From NCBI GenBank assembly GCA_021234155.1, contig JAJEKV010000049.1, forward strand, positions 2,757,487 to 2,821,486: DNA of 64,000 bases. Reading direction: 5' to 3'. The notes under the pieces were generated by a model that worked only from the letters and a program-made list of their open reading frames with translations, ran no database searches and was not told the DNA's origin. The DNA comes from Isoetes taiwanensis (lineage: Eukaryota; Streptophyta; Lycopodiopsida; Isoetales; Isoetaceae). Below, piece by piece: positions 21,670 through 33,981 of the stretch (positions are counted from its first letter, which is position 1; each line of letters opens with the position of its first letter). The position numbers were made by a program, and so were the translations under genes.

Positions 21670-24472
21670 GGCTGGATAACTAAGCTGGCTATAGAGAGTC
21701 GGAGCTCGGAAGGTGCGTGCTTCCTGCACTCTGGAGTTGGCTATGGAGAGTAACGACAATTTCTTCCAGTTTTTATCTGCCGTTGAGCTCGCCATCTGTC
21801 TTAGATGCAATAGATAATGGATTTTTCCATATGAACTTAGATAGCCAAGGATATCCATCTTTCTATTCGTTCAGTTTGGAGCAAAAAAAACTGGAACGCA
21901 CGTCGAGAGCCTGAAGATGTACTCGCTAAGAAAGAATAGAGTTATTATACACACGTGACATTCATCCCAAGTTTGGGCATCTACACTTCATGCTATTATG
22001 CCAAAACCCACTAAGGATTGTTTTACGAAAGCACGATAGCTATTCTATAGTGTTCTATCTCTCATACTTAATAGGCAAAGTAGGCAATATGTAGTCACAT
22101 AGAATTTGTGTATAAAGTGGCTTGGATGCAGTCCTTCTATGGAAGCAACTCAAGATGTTATTGCACCAACCAAACAGATGAGCTCTCACTTGCCATTTGT
22201 TAGGTCCCTTTCTTCTTCACAATAATGTGCTTTTGCTACATGTCATGATGAATTATTGGTGAAATTGTGAAATACACATTGACAAACATATTGACCTGCT
22301 GAATACGACACATTGAGACTAAGATAACACGGCAAGGAACCACTATGGCAGAAATTCCTCTAATGAGCAAATGTGTGGACTGTGTGGACTCTCGATGTAC
22401 CCGCATAGACGATCCCATGTTTTGAGCTTTTATGACTTGTCTTTTGTGGATGTTACGGGACAATTCTTTGCAGAAATTGGAATATGAGCTGAAGTTGAAA
22501 TCATGTATTATGATTTTCTTATTAATTACAGGTGTAAAATTTAAGCATTCCAGTGTTGCAGCTCATAAGCATGCTCTACATCAACGGTTATTAATTGGCT
22601 AACTGAAACTATGCATATAGCTACGTTTGCTTCGTAGTTGAACATATGTTTCTCAGATATCATGGCATGGAATTCATTAGTTGATCCATCCATAATCATA
22701 CGGTCATATTTCATGCTAGTTGTGTGGCTTAGTATAGCTTTCAACGTGCATGTTTCCCTTACCATGCAGTTAGACCATGAAATAGAAATCAATGGGTAAC
22801 AATAATTTAGCTACAAACTACCCAAACTACTAACAAATGGAATGTGGAGTATACATTTAGAAAATAAAATCTCAAAGATAAGACTCAAATCTCACTGGCT
22901 GCCATTGGGTGGTGGAAATAGAAAAAGGAGATATAAAAGAAGGGTGCCCATCAGATGGTGGCCTAAGGGTCAGGGTCAGGTCATTGTATATGGATCCACC
23001 CAGGCCTAAACCCAGTGGCTACTGCCTCCAAGACATATATAATTTGTCTTTCTTTGATCCACGCAGAGTAAGTACATAGATGATCTGTGTCTTTGTAGTT
23101 AAAGATGTAAAATAAAATGGTAGAAAAAAGCACGCATACAAAATAGGTGCCATTTTTCATTTCAAGATTATCACTAGGTGCAAAAGTTTTCCTTTTAAAC
23201 TTACTGGATGCTGTCTATCTGTGTCGAGTATCTAATTTCCAAAGGATCATACATTGACCAGAGCAAATAATCGTGTTGGACAATATTGCATGAAGGACCA
23301 TCTCCATGATGCACATCATAAATTTGTTCTTACCATATGGAAAGCTATTGGGTTAATGGGTCATGTTCTATTCATATGCATTTTGGATAACCATTTTGCA
23401 TAGATATATTGTCAACTACAGAGGTTAAAATTCTCCATGCTCAAGCACAGTTCAATTTTTGCATGTCCATGTCCGGAACTTAGATTCTTTTGATTTACTA
23501 CAAACATCTTTCATAGTAAGACGTTATAGTCAGCATCCTTCTATCGTGAGGGCACTAAACACAAGGCAAAAAAATGCAAGTTCAAATGCTGCATGTTCTA
23601 CCACGTATAGACGAGTTCGGGTAGAGAAACTTGCTATTGAAATACTATACTAGGCCAAGAAAGAAGTGATGGCAGCTTCAATCTGGCATTTAAACTATAT
23701 TTTCATGAAAATGTTGAGATTCATGAAGCTGCTCTAGATGCCTGGATCTTACACTTGCTAGATTCAACCACATATGGACCTCTAGGATTAGATTAATTGA
23801 TGTTTTCACATACTAGTGAAGCCTTTGCCATCATTACTCTTGATGGAGTACTATATATATGAGAAGTTGGGCTCTATGCGTCAATGATACTTTTGATCTT
23901 TTTGGAATCTATGTTCCTCTTATAACTCTGGTTTTTACATACTAAACTCTATATTTAGAAAGTGTTTCTATATTAAGGGTTTAATCCTCCTGTTTAGGAG
24001 TGGTAGTAGTTGGCTTCTGCCATTACTCTTCTGCCAGAGAATCTTTTCTCTGAAATTTTGTGTTAGTATGTATTTCTACATGTAATGTAATACAACTGCC
24101 CAACAATATACCAAAATGTACGATTTTTAAACAATAGAGTGCCATTCAACATCTCTAAGTGCATACACTACAAACAACCCATACACATGTCTATGTGAAG
24201 CACACCCCACACACGAGCCAACACCACAATTCACATTACTTCAAGTTGAACTCTCATGCCAAATTAATTGCGGCTTAACTTGTTGGAACCAATAGTCCAT
24301 GAAGAACAATATTGCTTAAATATCGCCTGCGCATGGCAAATAGATAGGAGTTTAGGATATACTCATCATGAATTCAGGAAAGCCCATTTAGTGGGCTTCC
24401 CTATAACATGGAGGACAATTAGGTGCGGTTCTGGGACATGTGTGTCCAACCGATAGCCAAGCGGTGAATTTG
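21670..24472. other. Long spacer, nothing recognised
   Basis: No coding region with recognisable domains on either strand. Codon-like ORFs are all under 85 residues. There is no tRNA or element end that I can support. Confidence 0.5.
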
Positions 24473-24499
24473 AAAAAAAAAAAAAAAAAAAAAAAAAAA
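24473..24499 (+). repeat. 27-nt A tract, possible retroposon tail
   Basis: A pure A run follows AGCCAAGCGGTGAATTTG. The AGCCAAGCGGT string resembles a tRNA D-arm, so a truncated SINE or other retroposon tail is possible. No target duplication was found around it. Confidence 0.35.
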
Positions 24500-24644
24500 T
24501 GAGTATTTTGTTATTGTACTTTCTGGAAATGAATGTATGCTAAAAATCGCCACATGGCGGCATAAGGTTGGACAAGAGGGTAGAACAGCACCTAACTGTT
24601 CTTTACGATATGTTGAAAGCATTCTTTGCCAATATAACTAAACT

Positions 24645-24800
24645 AGTAACGGTGCCCAGCGTTGCTGGGCATAATTTGGGAACTTATAAATGTTGAGAAC
24701 TTGTGCATTTGCGTATGATAACTTCTCAGTCATTGGATCATTTGGGGAAGCTGTAGATTGCAAGTGGCTATGTTTATGAGTTGTTGATGTTGTGTATCTA
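24645..24800 (-). mobile_element. Helitron 3' end, copy H1 (minus strand)
   Basis: On the minus strand the terminus is hairpin GCCCAGCAACGCTGGGC, 7 nt, then CTAG, followed by host T. This is the Helitron hairpin-plus-CTRR signature with insertion before T. The terminal 150 bp match copy H3 at 46.5-46.7 kb (both contain AACTCATA, GCCACTTGCAATCTACAG and CAACATTTATAAG/GAACATTTATAGG), so they are one family. The 5' TC end would lie at higher coordinates and was not located. Confidence 0.87.
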
Positions 24801-25049
24801 ATCTCGTAAAGTCACTTTTCCTTCTATTGTGTTCTATTCTTTCTACTTGTATATGAATATGGATGTCTTCTGGCTACAAACGTCTATTCCATTTTTGTTG
24901 CTTGTGTATGAATGTGCACAACACCCATGTAAGCCTTTGAACACATTGCATTTATTGCACGTATTGCATTATTTAGTGTGACCTTGTTCATGTGGTTGTT
25001 ACTTAATGTTCTGTCTTTTTATCCACGTCACACGTAGTTACATCTTTTA

Positions 25050-25230
25050 CTATCGTTGTAGTTGTTAAAAAAGATATGGCAATACAATTATTTAAGTATA
25101 AAGTTAAAGTTGTAGTTGGAAAAGGATATGGCTTGTAGTTGTAGTTGTTGGAAATGGACATGGCAACACACTTATTAAAATATAAAGTTGTAGCTGTTGG
25201 AAAAGGATATGGCAATACAGTTATATAAGC
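25050..25230. repeat. Degenerate tandem repeat, about 60-75 bp unit
   Basis: About three imperfect units carry GTAGTTGTTGGAAA, GGATATGGCAATACA and ATAAAGTTGTAG in that order. No gene is associated with it. Confidence 0.7.
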
Positions 25231-26208
25231 ATAAAGGAACAAACAGCACAGAATTTACTGAATATGATATCCTTCCTCAAAATGGGTACAAATTAAACAA
25301 AATCCGGCTCATTCCAATAATCTATGGGAGCTTTTGTCTCCAAATATCACCAAAACATAGCTGGCTTGAGTTTTTAAAAAATGTTACCCTGTAGTGTAGG
25401 GCACATGTCACTGTAACCTGCTATAGGACTGGGGAGAATATGCAGATCGTTGTTTGCCACGCTCATAGTTCTTGTAACTCCTGTTGGTTTGGATTATTCC
25501 CCTTCCATGCAAAGAGATCTTTGAACTAATTTTTGGACATATTGGGAGGAAGTTCTAAGCATTCTACAAATTTACATCACCATAGATAACAGTAGCAGTT
25601 ATGCCACGGCACACTGCATCATATAATTCTATATGATGCTAGGATGCTTGACCAGTTGTTGATAGAGATGTTGAAGCTGAGAGTAGGGCTTCCCGCCCAA
25701 CACATTATATACATGGCAAACGCATACTGCCCTGTATTCTGCAATATAAACTGTATTCTGCAACTGTGAATATGACTACAATCAAGATGAAATTGAATAA
25801 AGTGCCTTTTCAATCTCAATTAAATCAAAGCATGGAGAGCAAGCAACAAACATATCTATGAAGAAATAAATCGAGAAACTCAGGCCTTGACAGCTGGTCT
25901 CGAAATCATTGCGGCATTCCAAATGCTTAGACTGGTGCTCGCACCTTGGATCGGATTTGTGGCGAGCACATTAGATACTATAGAAGGGGTCTGTTGGTGT
26001 TGCCAAATGACAAATTTCCTCTGTTTGGTCTCCTCTAGCCACCCTCTCCACCAGGCTAAGAGCAATTATTGTCATTCCCTTCAAGGACTCTACACGCTAG
26101 GCAGGACTTGTAGGAGATGGGAGTGTCTGGATGACAACCATGGATTAGTTTCAAGAAAATATTTAGATTAAGATTTAAACTTAACTGGCAAAACACATTA
26201 GTTCTTAC

Positions 26209-26936
26209 CTCTCCCTCTTCACAATCCGCAATCAATGTCTTGAGTTCCACATCAACCTGATCAGAAGTTTCAAGGCCCAACGAAAAATGATTTATGAGAA
26301 CTTCCAAGCAATTGAGCTGCACATATACTGCAACTATTTATATTTAAACACATTGCCATGCCATAGATAATTGTTTGCATCACATAACTCCTCTTTATCA
26401 ATCTTTCCCCATTCTATTTCCACAACAATCTGTAACTATAGAGGTGAGCCCAACTTTGTTAAATTAATCTTTTTACAGGTAGAACATTTACCTTTCCAGC
26501 AGAAATACTGTTATAGATCTTCATGATCTTCATGAGCTTCGCTCATCTTCAAGAGGAGGAGCCTCATCAGCATAGTGCCTATTGCAGCCAGGCACCACTC
26601 CGCAGCAGAATGCAGTGCATCAACTTACACAAAACAGAAAAAGAAAGAAGGGCGTGTACCTGTGATATGGAAGCATCCAAGCTTATATGGAATGAGAAGG
26701 GGCATTTTGCCCAGATCTTCAAATCTTCCCATGGTTCTGTGCTGTCAAGCAAGACAGAGACTGGGTTTTAAATCGCTCAGCCAGAGTTTTACCTTGTCCC
26801 ATATCTGGGCCTGCAGTTCATGCCTAAACTCGAAATCAACTCTGCTATGGAACAGGGCCGAAGAAATAAAACCTACGCCATAGCAAAAAAAACAAACGCC
26901 GAACAGGATTGAACTCAAACGCCGGCCTTTGAGCAT
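26209..26936 (-). CDS. Unidentified small membrane-anchored protein, two candidate exons
   Basis: Exon 1 (26936-26793, 48 codons) starts MLKGRRLSSILFGVCFF and has a hydrophobic segment at residues 8-29, then HSRVDFEFRHELQAQIWDK. It ends at donor AAG|GTAAAA. A further exon (26316-26209, exactly 36 codons) runs from acceptor GTGCAG to donor GAG|GTAAGA and encodes LNCLEVLINHFSLG, SDQVDVELKTLIADCEEGE. Both keep one frame and have consensus splice sites. The exon or exons between and after them were not resolved. I do not recognise the family. Upstream plus-strand sequence at 26.95-27.05 kb reads as a plausible minus-strand leader. Confidence 0.42.
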
Positions 26937-27544
26937 GCAAACAAAACCTATAAGAAGAAACGGTGATTCTGGAAGGAATGGAAAAGGAAAATGAGATGTT
27001 TTCGAAAAGTGTTAGGAAAATAGGGTTAGGGTTTGGTTGACGACATACTTACCCAATAACATCTTATATTATTATTACAAGAAATTTATCGTGGCGGCCA
27101 AGGCCGCCGCGAACATTTCTCTTTTTCAAAACGGTGCAGTTGGACCCCAGTTAACGTCCAACATTCTCTTCTGCAATGGCCAAGTGATTCTGGATTGATG
27201 TGAAGGAACTTCGTAAGATCTTACATTCTAACTCTAATTTAGAAATTACAAAATGAGATTGCATGCAATTAGTGAAGCAGAAGAGAAGCGCTCACAATAG
27301 CTCTTCAAGTGCTCTCAATGCGTCGAGACAATAAGAAGGCCTTCTATTTATAAGATGGAGTTTTGTTGGATGATCGACACACATGACTAATCTAGGGCTA
27401 TATTTATGCCAAGTGTGCCTATATCCTTAACTTCGCGTGTAATCATTAATATCATTCGATATATATTTCATATCCATAATTATCCTAAAATGGATATCAT
27501 TAAGATTCTATATATATTGGGATTGATATCTTTAACAAATTTGC

Positions 27545-28345
27545 CAATGGCGTAATAAATGCAAAGTGCACACATGTCGTGCTTTGATAATTCCTTAATA
27601 AATGCAAAGCGTAGCGCAATAAATGCAAAGTGCACACACATCGTGCTTTGATAACTTCATAATAAATGCAAAGCGTATTAATGGCTTAATAAATGCAAAG
27701 CGTATTAATGGCGCAATAAATGCAAAAGGGTATTAATAAATGCAATAAATGCAAAAGTGCACACATGTCGTGCTTTGATAACTTCGCAATAAATGCAAAG
27801 CGTATTAATGGCGCAATAAATGCAAAGCGTATTAATGGCCGCAATAAATGCAAAAGGTAATAATGGCTACAATAAATGCAAAGTGCACACATGTCGTGCT
27901 TTGATAATTCATAATAAATTCAAAGCGTATTAATGGCCAAAAAAATGCAAAAGTGTATTAATGGCCGCAATAAATGCAAAGTGCACAAATCGCCATAAAT
28001 GCGATGAATGCAACGTGTCATCCTATGGTAATGCTCATATCTTCCTCCGCCATAAATGCTCATAAATGCCTCAAATCACGAAATTAATGCCCTTAATAAA
28101 TGCTTTATAATCAATGAATGCACACAATATTCGATGTTATTAATGGCTGCAATAAATGCTTTACAATCAATGAATGCACACTGTACACGTGTCATGTAAT
28201 CACGTCAACATCACGAAATATTCGAGTTTACCGCAATAAATGCTTTATATAATCAATGAATGCAAAAATGAATGCAAAGAAGGTTATTAAGTGGCCGCAA
28301 TAAATGCTGCAATAAATGCTTTATAAGTAATAAATGCACACAAGT
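27545..28345. repeat. Degenerate repeat field built on AATAAATGCAAAG
   Basis: About 800 bp with some thirty copies of AATAAATGC plus recurring longer strings GTGCACACATGTCGTGCTTT and GCGTATTAATGG. The four long units near 27555, 27620, 27740 and 27870 show a higher-order, irregular periodicity. Divergence increases towards 28.3 kb. No coding potential. Confidence 0.88.
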
Positions 28346-28910
28346 ACACGTGCCATGTTTTAAGAATTTTGAAGGAACAAAATGAAGGAGAACAGAAATT
28401 GGACACTCAATTACATAGGAAGGATAATTATAATGTTTTAATGCAAGTAATGGACCACGCCCTAATTTGGACGATTTGGATTCATTCTATCACGTGGCAT
28501 CATCCTAACCTTTCCTTGCAACTTACCTCTCTGTAGGGTTTCTTCTTCAATCGCGACAGTCTGATAATCCAAACCTCGGTCAGTTCGTTACGGCACGAGC
28601 TGCTAGACGGAGCCTGATATCGCGGCAGTCTGACGAATCCAAACCTTTAGGGTTTCTTTAGCTTCCATTTGTGTTACAGCTTTGGGCTTCCTTCAGCTCA
28701 TTCTTGATATTTATAGCTTTATTTTGGTTGCTGCGATCAAGGAATGAATGCATGTTCATATTCCTTGATGAGTCAGATGTGGCATATGTTTCGTCTAAAA
28801 CATATTGGGGAGGTAATGAGGTTCTTAAGGTCATTTTCCGGTGAAAAAGTCATCTATATTGCGATCCGGATATAAAATTTCTTTTGGTTTTGCTTTCGAA
28901 GTTCACAATT

Positions 28911-29830
28911 ATGGCAGCAAATGCAACTTATACTGGGCCATTGCATGCGCTCTTGATAAAGGCAGGCCTAGCATCACCAGAGAACCATTCCACAGTAGTA
29001 GCAATTAGTTTATTTGTTACCCTTATATGTGCATGTATTGTTATTGGCCATCTCCTGGAGGAGAGTAAGTGGATGAATGAATCTATTACTGCTCTTATTC
29101 TGGTACATCTATTCGCTCATTTAAGATCTGAGTGTTATTTATTTATTTGGATATGATTCTAAATTTGTCTCATTTTGCAGGGTTGTTTTACTGGCTTCAT
29201 TGTTCTTATAACAAGTGGAGGAACAAATTCTCATATATTGCAATTTGATGAGCAGCTATTCTTTATTTATTTATTACCACCTGGGTAAGAATGTCTTTAT
29301 GCTTATAAAAGTCAATATCAAGATTAAAACTCATGCTTTTACATACACAATCTGACCCTAGATGCTGCCTCGAAGCATAAATCAACTTATTCTACCTAAA
29401 ACCCCAAAGGATGAATAATTGCAGAAATCTTAACTTCTGGACCACCATGTGAAGCTCTGAAATAGACATCTCCTGTTTAGAATTGTTCCCTTTGTTTTGC
29501 GGGCAATCCTCCTCTCTGGCTGAGGATCCGGTGCCTATACCATGGCCACTGCACCATGCCATAATTGGCTGTTAGTTGCTTTGCCTATACTGATTTTGGC
29601 ATATTTGATGTCTTTTCGCAGTTCGTGCATTAGTTTATCAAAACTGCATTATCTTTTTGCATTTTGTACTGTGTTTGTTTCTTGCGTTTTCTTACATGTC
29701 TTTTATTGCTCGACACTGACGCAAATGATGGTATTTCAAGTCCAAGATTTGTGAACAAAGTTCTTGGTTCAATTACCTTAGAGCAACATAATTGGAGCTT
29801 GCAAAATCAATGCTGTATGTGCAGGGTAAG
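28911..29830 (+). pseudogene. NHX: 5' fragment of a vacuolar Na+/H+ exchanger gene
   Basis: Exon 1 (28911-29102, ATG to CTG|GTACAT) encodes an NHX1-type N-terminus: STVVAISLFVTLICACIVIG, HLLEESKWMNESITALIL, with the first membrane helices. Exon 2 (29181-29284) follows TTTTGCAG and encodes GCFTGFIVLITSGGTNSH, then ILQFDEQLFFIYLLPP, including the FFIYLLPP amiloride-binding motif of plant NHX proteins. A decayed third exon near 29730 keeps FQV and IIGA around two stops. NHX proteins of about 540 residues exchange Na+ or K+ for H+ at the tonoplast. No later exons (FAATDS and so on) were found, so this is a truncated or captured fragment. Confidence 0.9.
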
Positions 29831-29849
29831 AGCACTTTCATTTACTATT

Positions 29850-31498
29850 CTGTGAAGTCTCATGATAGTTTGATGTTGCCATGTGCCTTTATATTTTTCA
29901 AGTTTTGAATCTGGTAATTTGTTGTAGGGAAGGGAGAAAAATAGAGGGATGTAACTAACTGTATGATGACCAATATTGCCATATTGCTCTTTCAGAAAAA
30001 GAAATGGCAGCCAAGTTGCAGTTGACCAATACATAAATATTCATTCCGAGGCTGAAGAATAGCAGTCTATTTATTAATCCTACTACATCATAGCACAAAA
30101 AAGGTATTTGTTAGTCTATATAGTTCAAGATCCTGAGAAAACTACTATAGTCAAAAGCTTTTAAAACAGAGATTCCTTTATGTTTGAACATCTTGGAAAA
30201 GTATTCATGTTTTCTGAAATGAGTTTTGTCGTCTAGATTTTTGTCAGCCACCTTTTGTTATCTGCATGCTTCATTTTCAAGATCATCTGGCGGTTAGTAT
30301 TGATGATTTCAAGCTCATATAAGATGACATGATTTGTTTATTTTTGTGGGAATCCACATAAATGATGGCATTGTTTGTAGGTTGAATGGGTTGACTATAT
30401 GAAATGGCCCACAAATCTCCATGTGCTTTGCTGTTCTAGAATTTTTAGACATTATCTTCTGGACATTCCATATTAAGAATGCCAAAGGCACATAAATGTC
30501 TTACACTTTATTGCATATTTTATACCACTATAAAGTCTCTTTTTTATTTCAATAGTATATAATCAAAGAAATAATTATTCAAGGCATTGGCAGCATGTAG
30601 CCACTCTATTTAGACTGGAGATGCTTGGACACCCCACTTGAAATACATATGCTTGGAAGAGATGGATCTTATTTTAAGGTGGGACTTGATGAAATGGACA
30701 ACTTTTTCTAAAGCACATAAAGTCGGATCATCTATCTCGCAACAAAGTAAGAGAATTATATTTCGAAGTGCAAGATAATCTCTAGAGAACTTATCGTTAT
30801 TCATTCATCTTTGAACTTACATAACACCCTAGCAGTTTGAAGCTACCAATTCGTTGCAGTGTGACATCTTTAATGCACGTTTCTAAATGCCCACCATGTA
30901 GCATTTTAGCATCTTAATGCACGTTCTTTAATGCCTGCCATGTTCCACCATAGCATCTTTAATGCATGCTCATTAATGTACACCTCATTTTCCACAGAGA
31001 CAAAGTATAAAATATATCATTGTCGCCTTTCAAGCATTGATTGACTGTAATCATACCCAGGAAAACTTAAGTCTTTTTTTGCAACTAAGAATGAGTGTCA
31101 GATCTCTGTCATAACTAAATAAACAATAAATGTAAAGTCTTAAGAGGAATGCAAAGAATTCATTATGGCTCACAGTGGAGCTTTAGGGATTGATCTTTGA
31201 AGCTATGGGTTGTATGCTATGCTTTCATTGTTGTCCTTTGCACATGGAATGCTCAAACAATTCAAATTCTGCCACATGGCAAAATTTTTTGCATTTTCAC
31301 TTAATTAATGGTGTCACGTGGGGCAATTGGGCAAAGGGTGGCCGTCTATCTTCCACACCAAATGGTGTGAAGGATGCCATGTGAAAGAGATATAAGATGC
31401 GTTTTGCGCCTTGAAACAGAGTTATAAGATATCCTTTGAAACAAAGTGCTCTTTAAAACGTGGTGTTGTGTTGCATTTTTGCTTATGTAAAAGCACAT
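29850..31498. other. Spacer between the NHX fragment and a Helitron end
   Basis: AT-rich with no recognised coding sequence. Around 30870-30990 there is a loose repetition of TTTAATGCAYG. This stretch may be the distal part of the Helitron whose 3' end lies at 31530. Confidence 0.4.
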
Positions 31499-31530
31499 AA
31501 ATTGCCCACCGAAGGTGGGCAATTTTCTAG
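31499..31530 (+). mobile_element. Probable Helitron 3' end, copy H5 (plus strand)
   Basis: A 12-bp stem (AAATTGCCCACC, loop GAA, complement; 31499-31525) is followed by CTAG at 31527-31530 and host T. It fits the Helitron terminal hairpin and CTRR rule, but the hairpin sequence differs from that of the other copies. It lies 1.7 kb downstream of the NHX fragment in the same orientation. Confidence 0.6.
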
Positions 31531-32010
31531 TTATAATATAGGATTGTCCGCAAACCTTATGGTCCTTTTCTAGCATTGTATTCTATAACTATATCAACGG
31601 TCAAGTGGGGGCCCAACAAATAGTGAATTTGACGGCTAATGTCCAAAGTATATGCCTATATTATCAAATGCCATAGCACGTTGAATGGCGTATTGATTTA
31701 AGGTTTTATAATTTTGAGTTGCCTAGGCTATTACATGGAATGTGTTGGCTTCTAGTGAGATAGAGCATTGCATTTTAAATGCACAACTTCAAAATCATTC
31801 ACAAGGGCACACCAAATTGCATCCAATATGGCCATCGTTATCGGGAAATGTGAGTGTAGAAGTGATGTGGTCTCCAAAGTACTCAACCCAAATAAAAAGC
31901 ATTTTAATCTGGAGGCTTAAAGACTTGGTGCAATCATATTCTAAACTTCAGAATGGTCCCATATTTATAAGTACATTTATGTAGTCCATATTAGAACTTA
32001 AACAATACGT

Positions 32011-32124
32011 AACTGGGTTAAGGAGCAGTCAATCAGCATGGAACGAGTTAAGATAATGACATAGCACAACTGGGTTAAGGAGCAGTCAATCAGCATGGAA
32101 CGAGTTAAGATAATGACATAGCAC
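32011..32124. repeat. 57-bp perfect tandem duplication
   Basis: Two identical units starting AACTGGGTTAAGGAGCAGTC at 32011-32067 and 32068-32124. Confidence 0.95.
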
Positions 32125-33526
32125 GGACACCCTAAAGCTTTCCAGTCCAAAAACACTAAACATGGCCTCCATCTTGCATCCATGGCAAGACCACTAAAGA
32201 TGGGCATTTTGCTAGTCACAACATAAAACATTGTTACAACCCCTGGAATGACGAAAAGTCCATGAGCAAAGCCAGAATTGGTACGAGATCTTTAAACTCA
32301 AGTGAAATCAAGAAGACAAAGGGAAAATCAACGAGACACTAAGATGGAGGACTTCAATTCATAATGCAAGGACTTGATAACAATTAGCAATTCTAGGATC
32401 GATCCTTATAAAGGAAATAAGACTGAAATAAAGACTGGATTTCTCCTTGGATCATGGCATTGAGCTGGTGGTCGATGGAAGTCTGCGATTTTGTTGTATG
32501 CCCTTGAATTGCTCATAAGACGACGTTGCCATATGTTAGCCAATGTTCTTATTTCTCAACAGATCTTACCACTCAGTTAAGAATAGAATCTTCTAGTCAC
32601 TTCCTAGTGACCATTGAATTGTAAGGATGAAGGGATTTGCTATGACTATCTCTATAAACTTGAGCAGGATCTGGGGCACGGACGTAGGTATGATAAGTAA
32701 TACAGGCAGTGATGAGCAGAGCAAAAAGACAAGCTAAAATATAGCAGCCCCAGATGAGGGGACTGAAGTAAGTAGAACTCCCTTCAACAAAGGTGAGGAA
32801 GAGCAACTTGGAGCCATATGTATTAACCGTCTCGGAGGTGGCCGATATGGCCCATGTATGGAAAGGCAAACGCTTATCATATTGGGTACGCATGGCAGTA
32901 ATAATTGGGCCATAAACAACGCACCTTATGCCCACGTTGAGGAAGCACAAGCACACACAGCCCAAAGTGGTTTTAGTGCTTGAATTCGAACTTTGGTTTT
33001 CTTCATCACATTTGCTGAAACATTTGAACCATTTGCTATCTCACCTCGGGTTAACGGCCCTATCAAAGAAACAAGCCCAATGAATGTGGCCATGGATAAA
33101 GCTGCAGCGTCAAGTCTGCTACCATAGGGCCCCTTTTTGACGTTGAATTGCGTCACATGGCCCGACAGAAAGCTGTCTGCAGTGTCTTTCAGCATTGCCC
33201 CTAGCAGATCTGCTGAAAAGTAAGTTGGGTCGCACCTTGTAGATGTAGAAGTCTCAGCGTTTGCATCTGAACAGCTTAAGGGCTCAGCTGCTTCTTGGAT
33301 ATTTTTTATTTTCATGTAGCAGAACTCTCCTGTTGGTTGCCCTTCTTTAAATTCGTCCAACAATTTGCCATCGCTGACTTCCCATGTACTGGTCACAGTT
33401 ATGTAGTGAGAAGCTTTAAACACGTAATATTTCCCAACCCCGCAGGTGGTGCTGCCCGGATTCGTCGTAAGCTTCTCATACATTGCATCAATAGTGGCGC
33501 GGTAGGAGCACTCCTTAAAATTTGTA

Positions 33527-33635
33527 TGGGTTCACGGTATTTGGGATGCCATTCGCATAATACCGGTGGGGTCCGGCTGGCGTTAGCGGGGAGGGAATCC
33601 GTCCGGTACATGCAAAATCAAATGCCGTGAACCCA
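33527..33635. mobile_element. 109-bp MITE inside an intron
   Basis: Terminal inverted repeats TGGGTTCACGGTATTTG and TGGGTTCACGGCATTTG (read inwards from each end) enclose a GC-rich core in which TACCGG is also repeated in inverted form. It sits just upstream (minus strand) of the second exon of the membrane-protein gene. No clear target duplication. Confidence 0.7.
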
Positions 33636-33769
33636 CAATATGGTATTTGGGGAGCGATTTTTTCTCTCCCTCTTTGCTCCGGCAGCGATCGCGTCAAGCA
33701 AGATCATGCAGCAACTAGATTTTTGAGGTCCAGCAGGATGTCGCCACTGAAGCTGTGAAGCTTTGGTAA

Positions 33770-33981
33770 AGCTCAGATCTACTAGCTATGGCCGCCTGTA
33801 GCTCTGGTAAAGCTCATGTCTAGAAGCTATGGCGTCTGAAGCTCGGTTTAGAAGCTCAGGTCTAGAAGCTATGGCGTCTGAAGCTATGGCATCTGAAGCT
33901 CAGGTTTAGAAGCTCAGGTTTAGAAGCTATGGCGTCTGAAGCTCAGGTCTAGAAGCTATGGCGTCTGAAGCTCAGGTCTTT
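33770..33981. repeat. Minisatellite, units around AAGCTATGGCGTCTGAAGCT
   Basis: Seven or more imperfect units alternate AAGCTCAGGTCTAG with AAGCTATGGCGTCTG. It is located in the intron of the minus-strand membrane-protein gene. Confidence 0.88.

Noticed and set aside
24430-24472. tRNA-like D-arm string AGCCAAGCGGT before the A tract
   Set aside because: No acceptor stem, anticodon arm or T-loop (GGTTCRANNCC) is in place. It could be a SINE relic but not a tRNA gene.
27071-27110. ATTACAAGAAATTTATCGTGG with a GGCGGCC..GGCCGCC hairpin resembling a CACTA end
   Set aside because: The terminal CACTA is degraded, and no partner end or 3-bp duplication was found.
33515-33700. Minus-strand ORF containing FDFACTGRIPSPLTPAG as an exon of the membrane-protein gene
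   Set aside because: It lies largely within the 109-bp MITE with inverted TGGGTTCACGG ends, so the reading frame is incidental.
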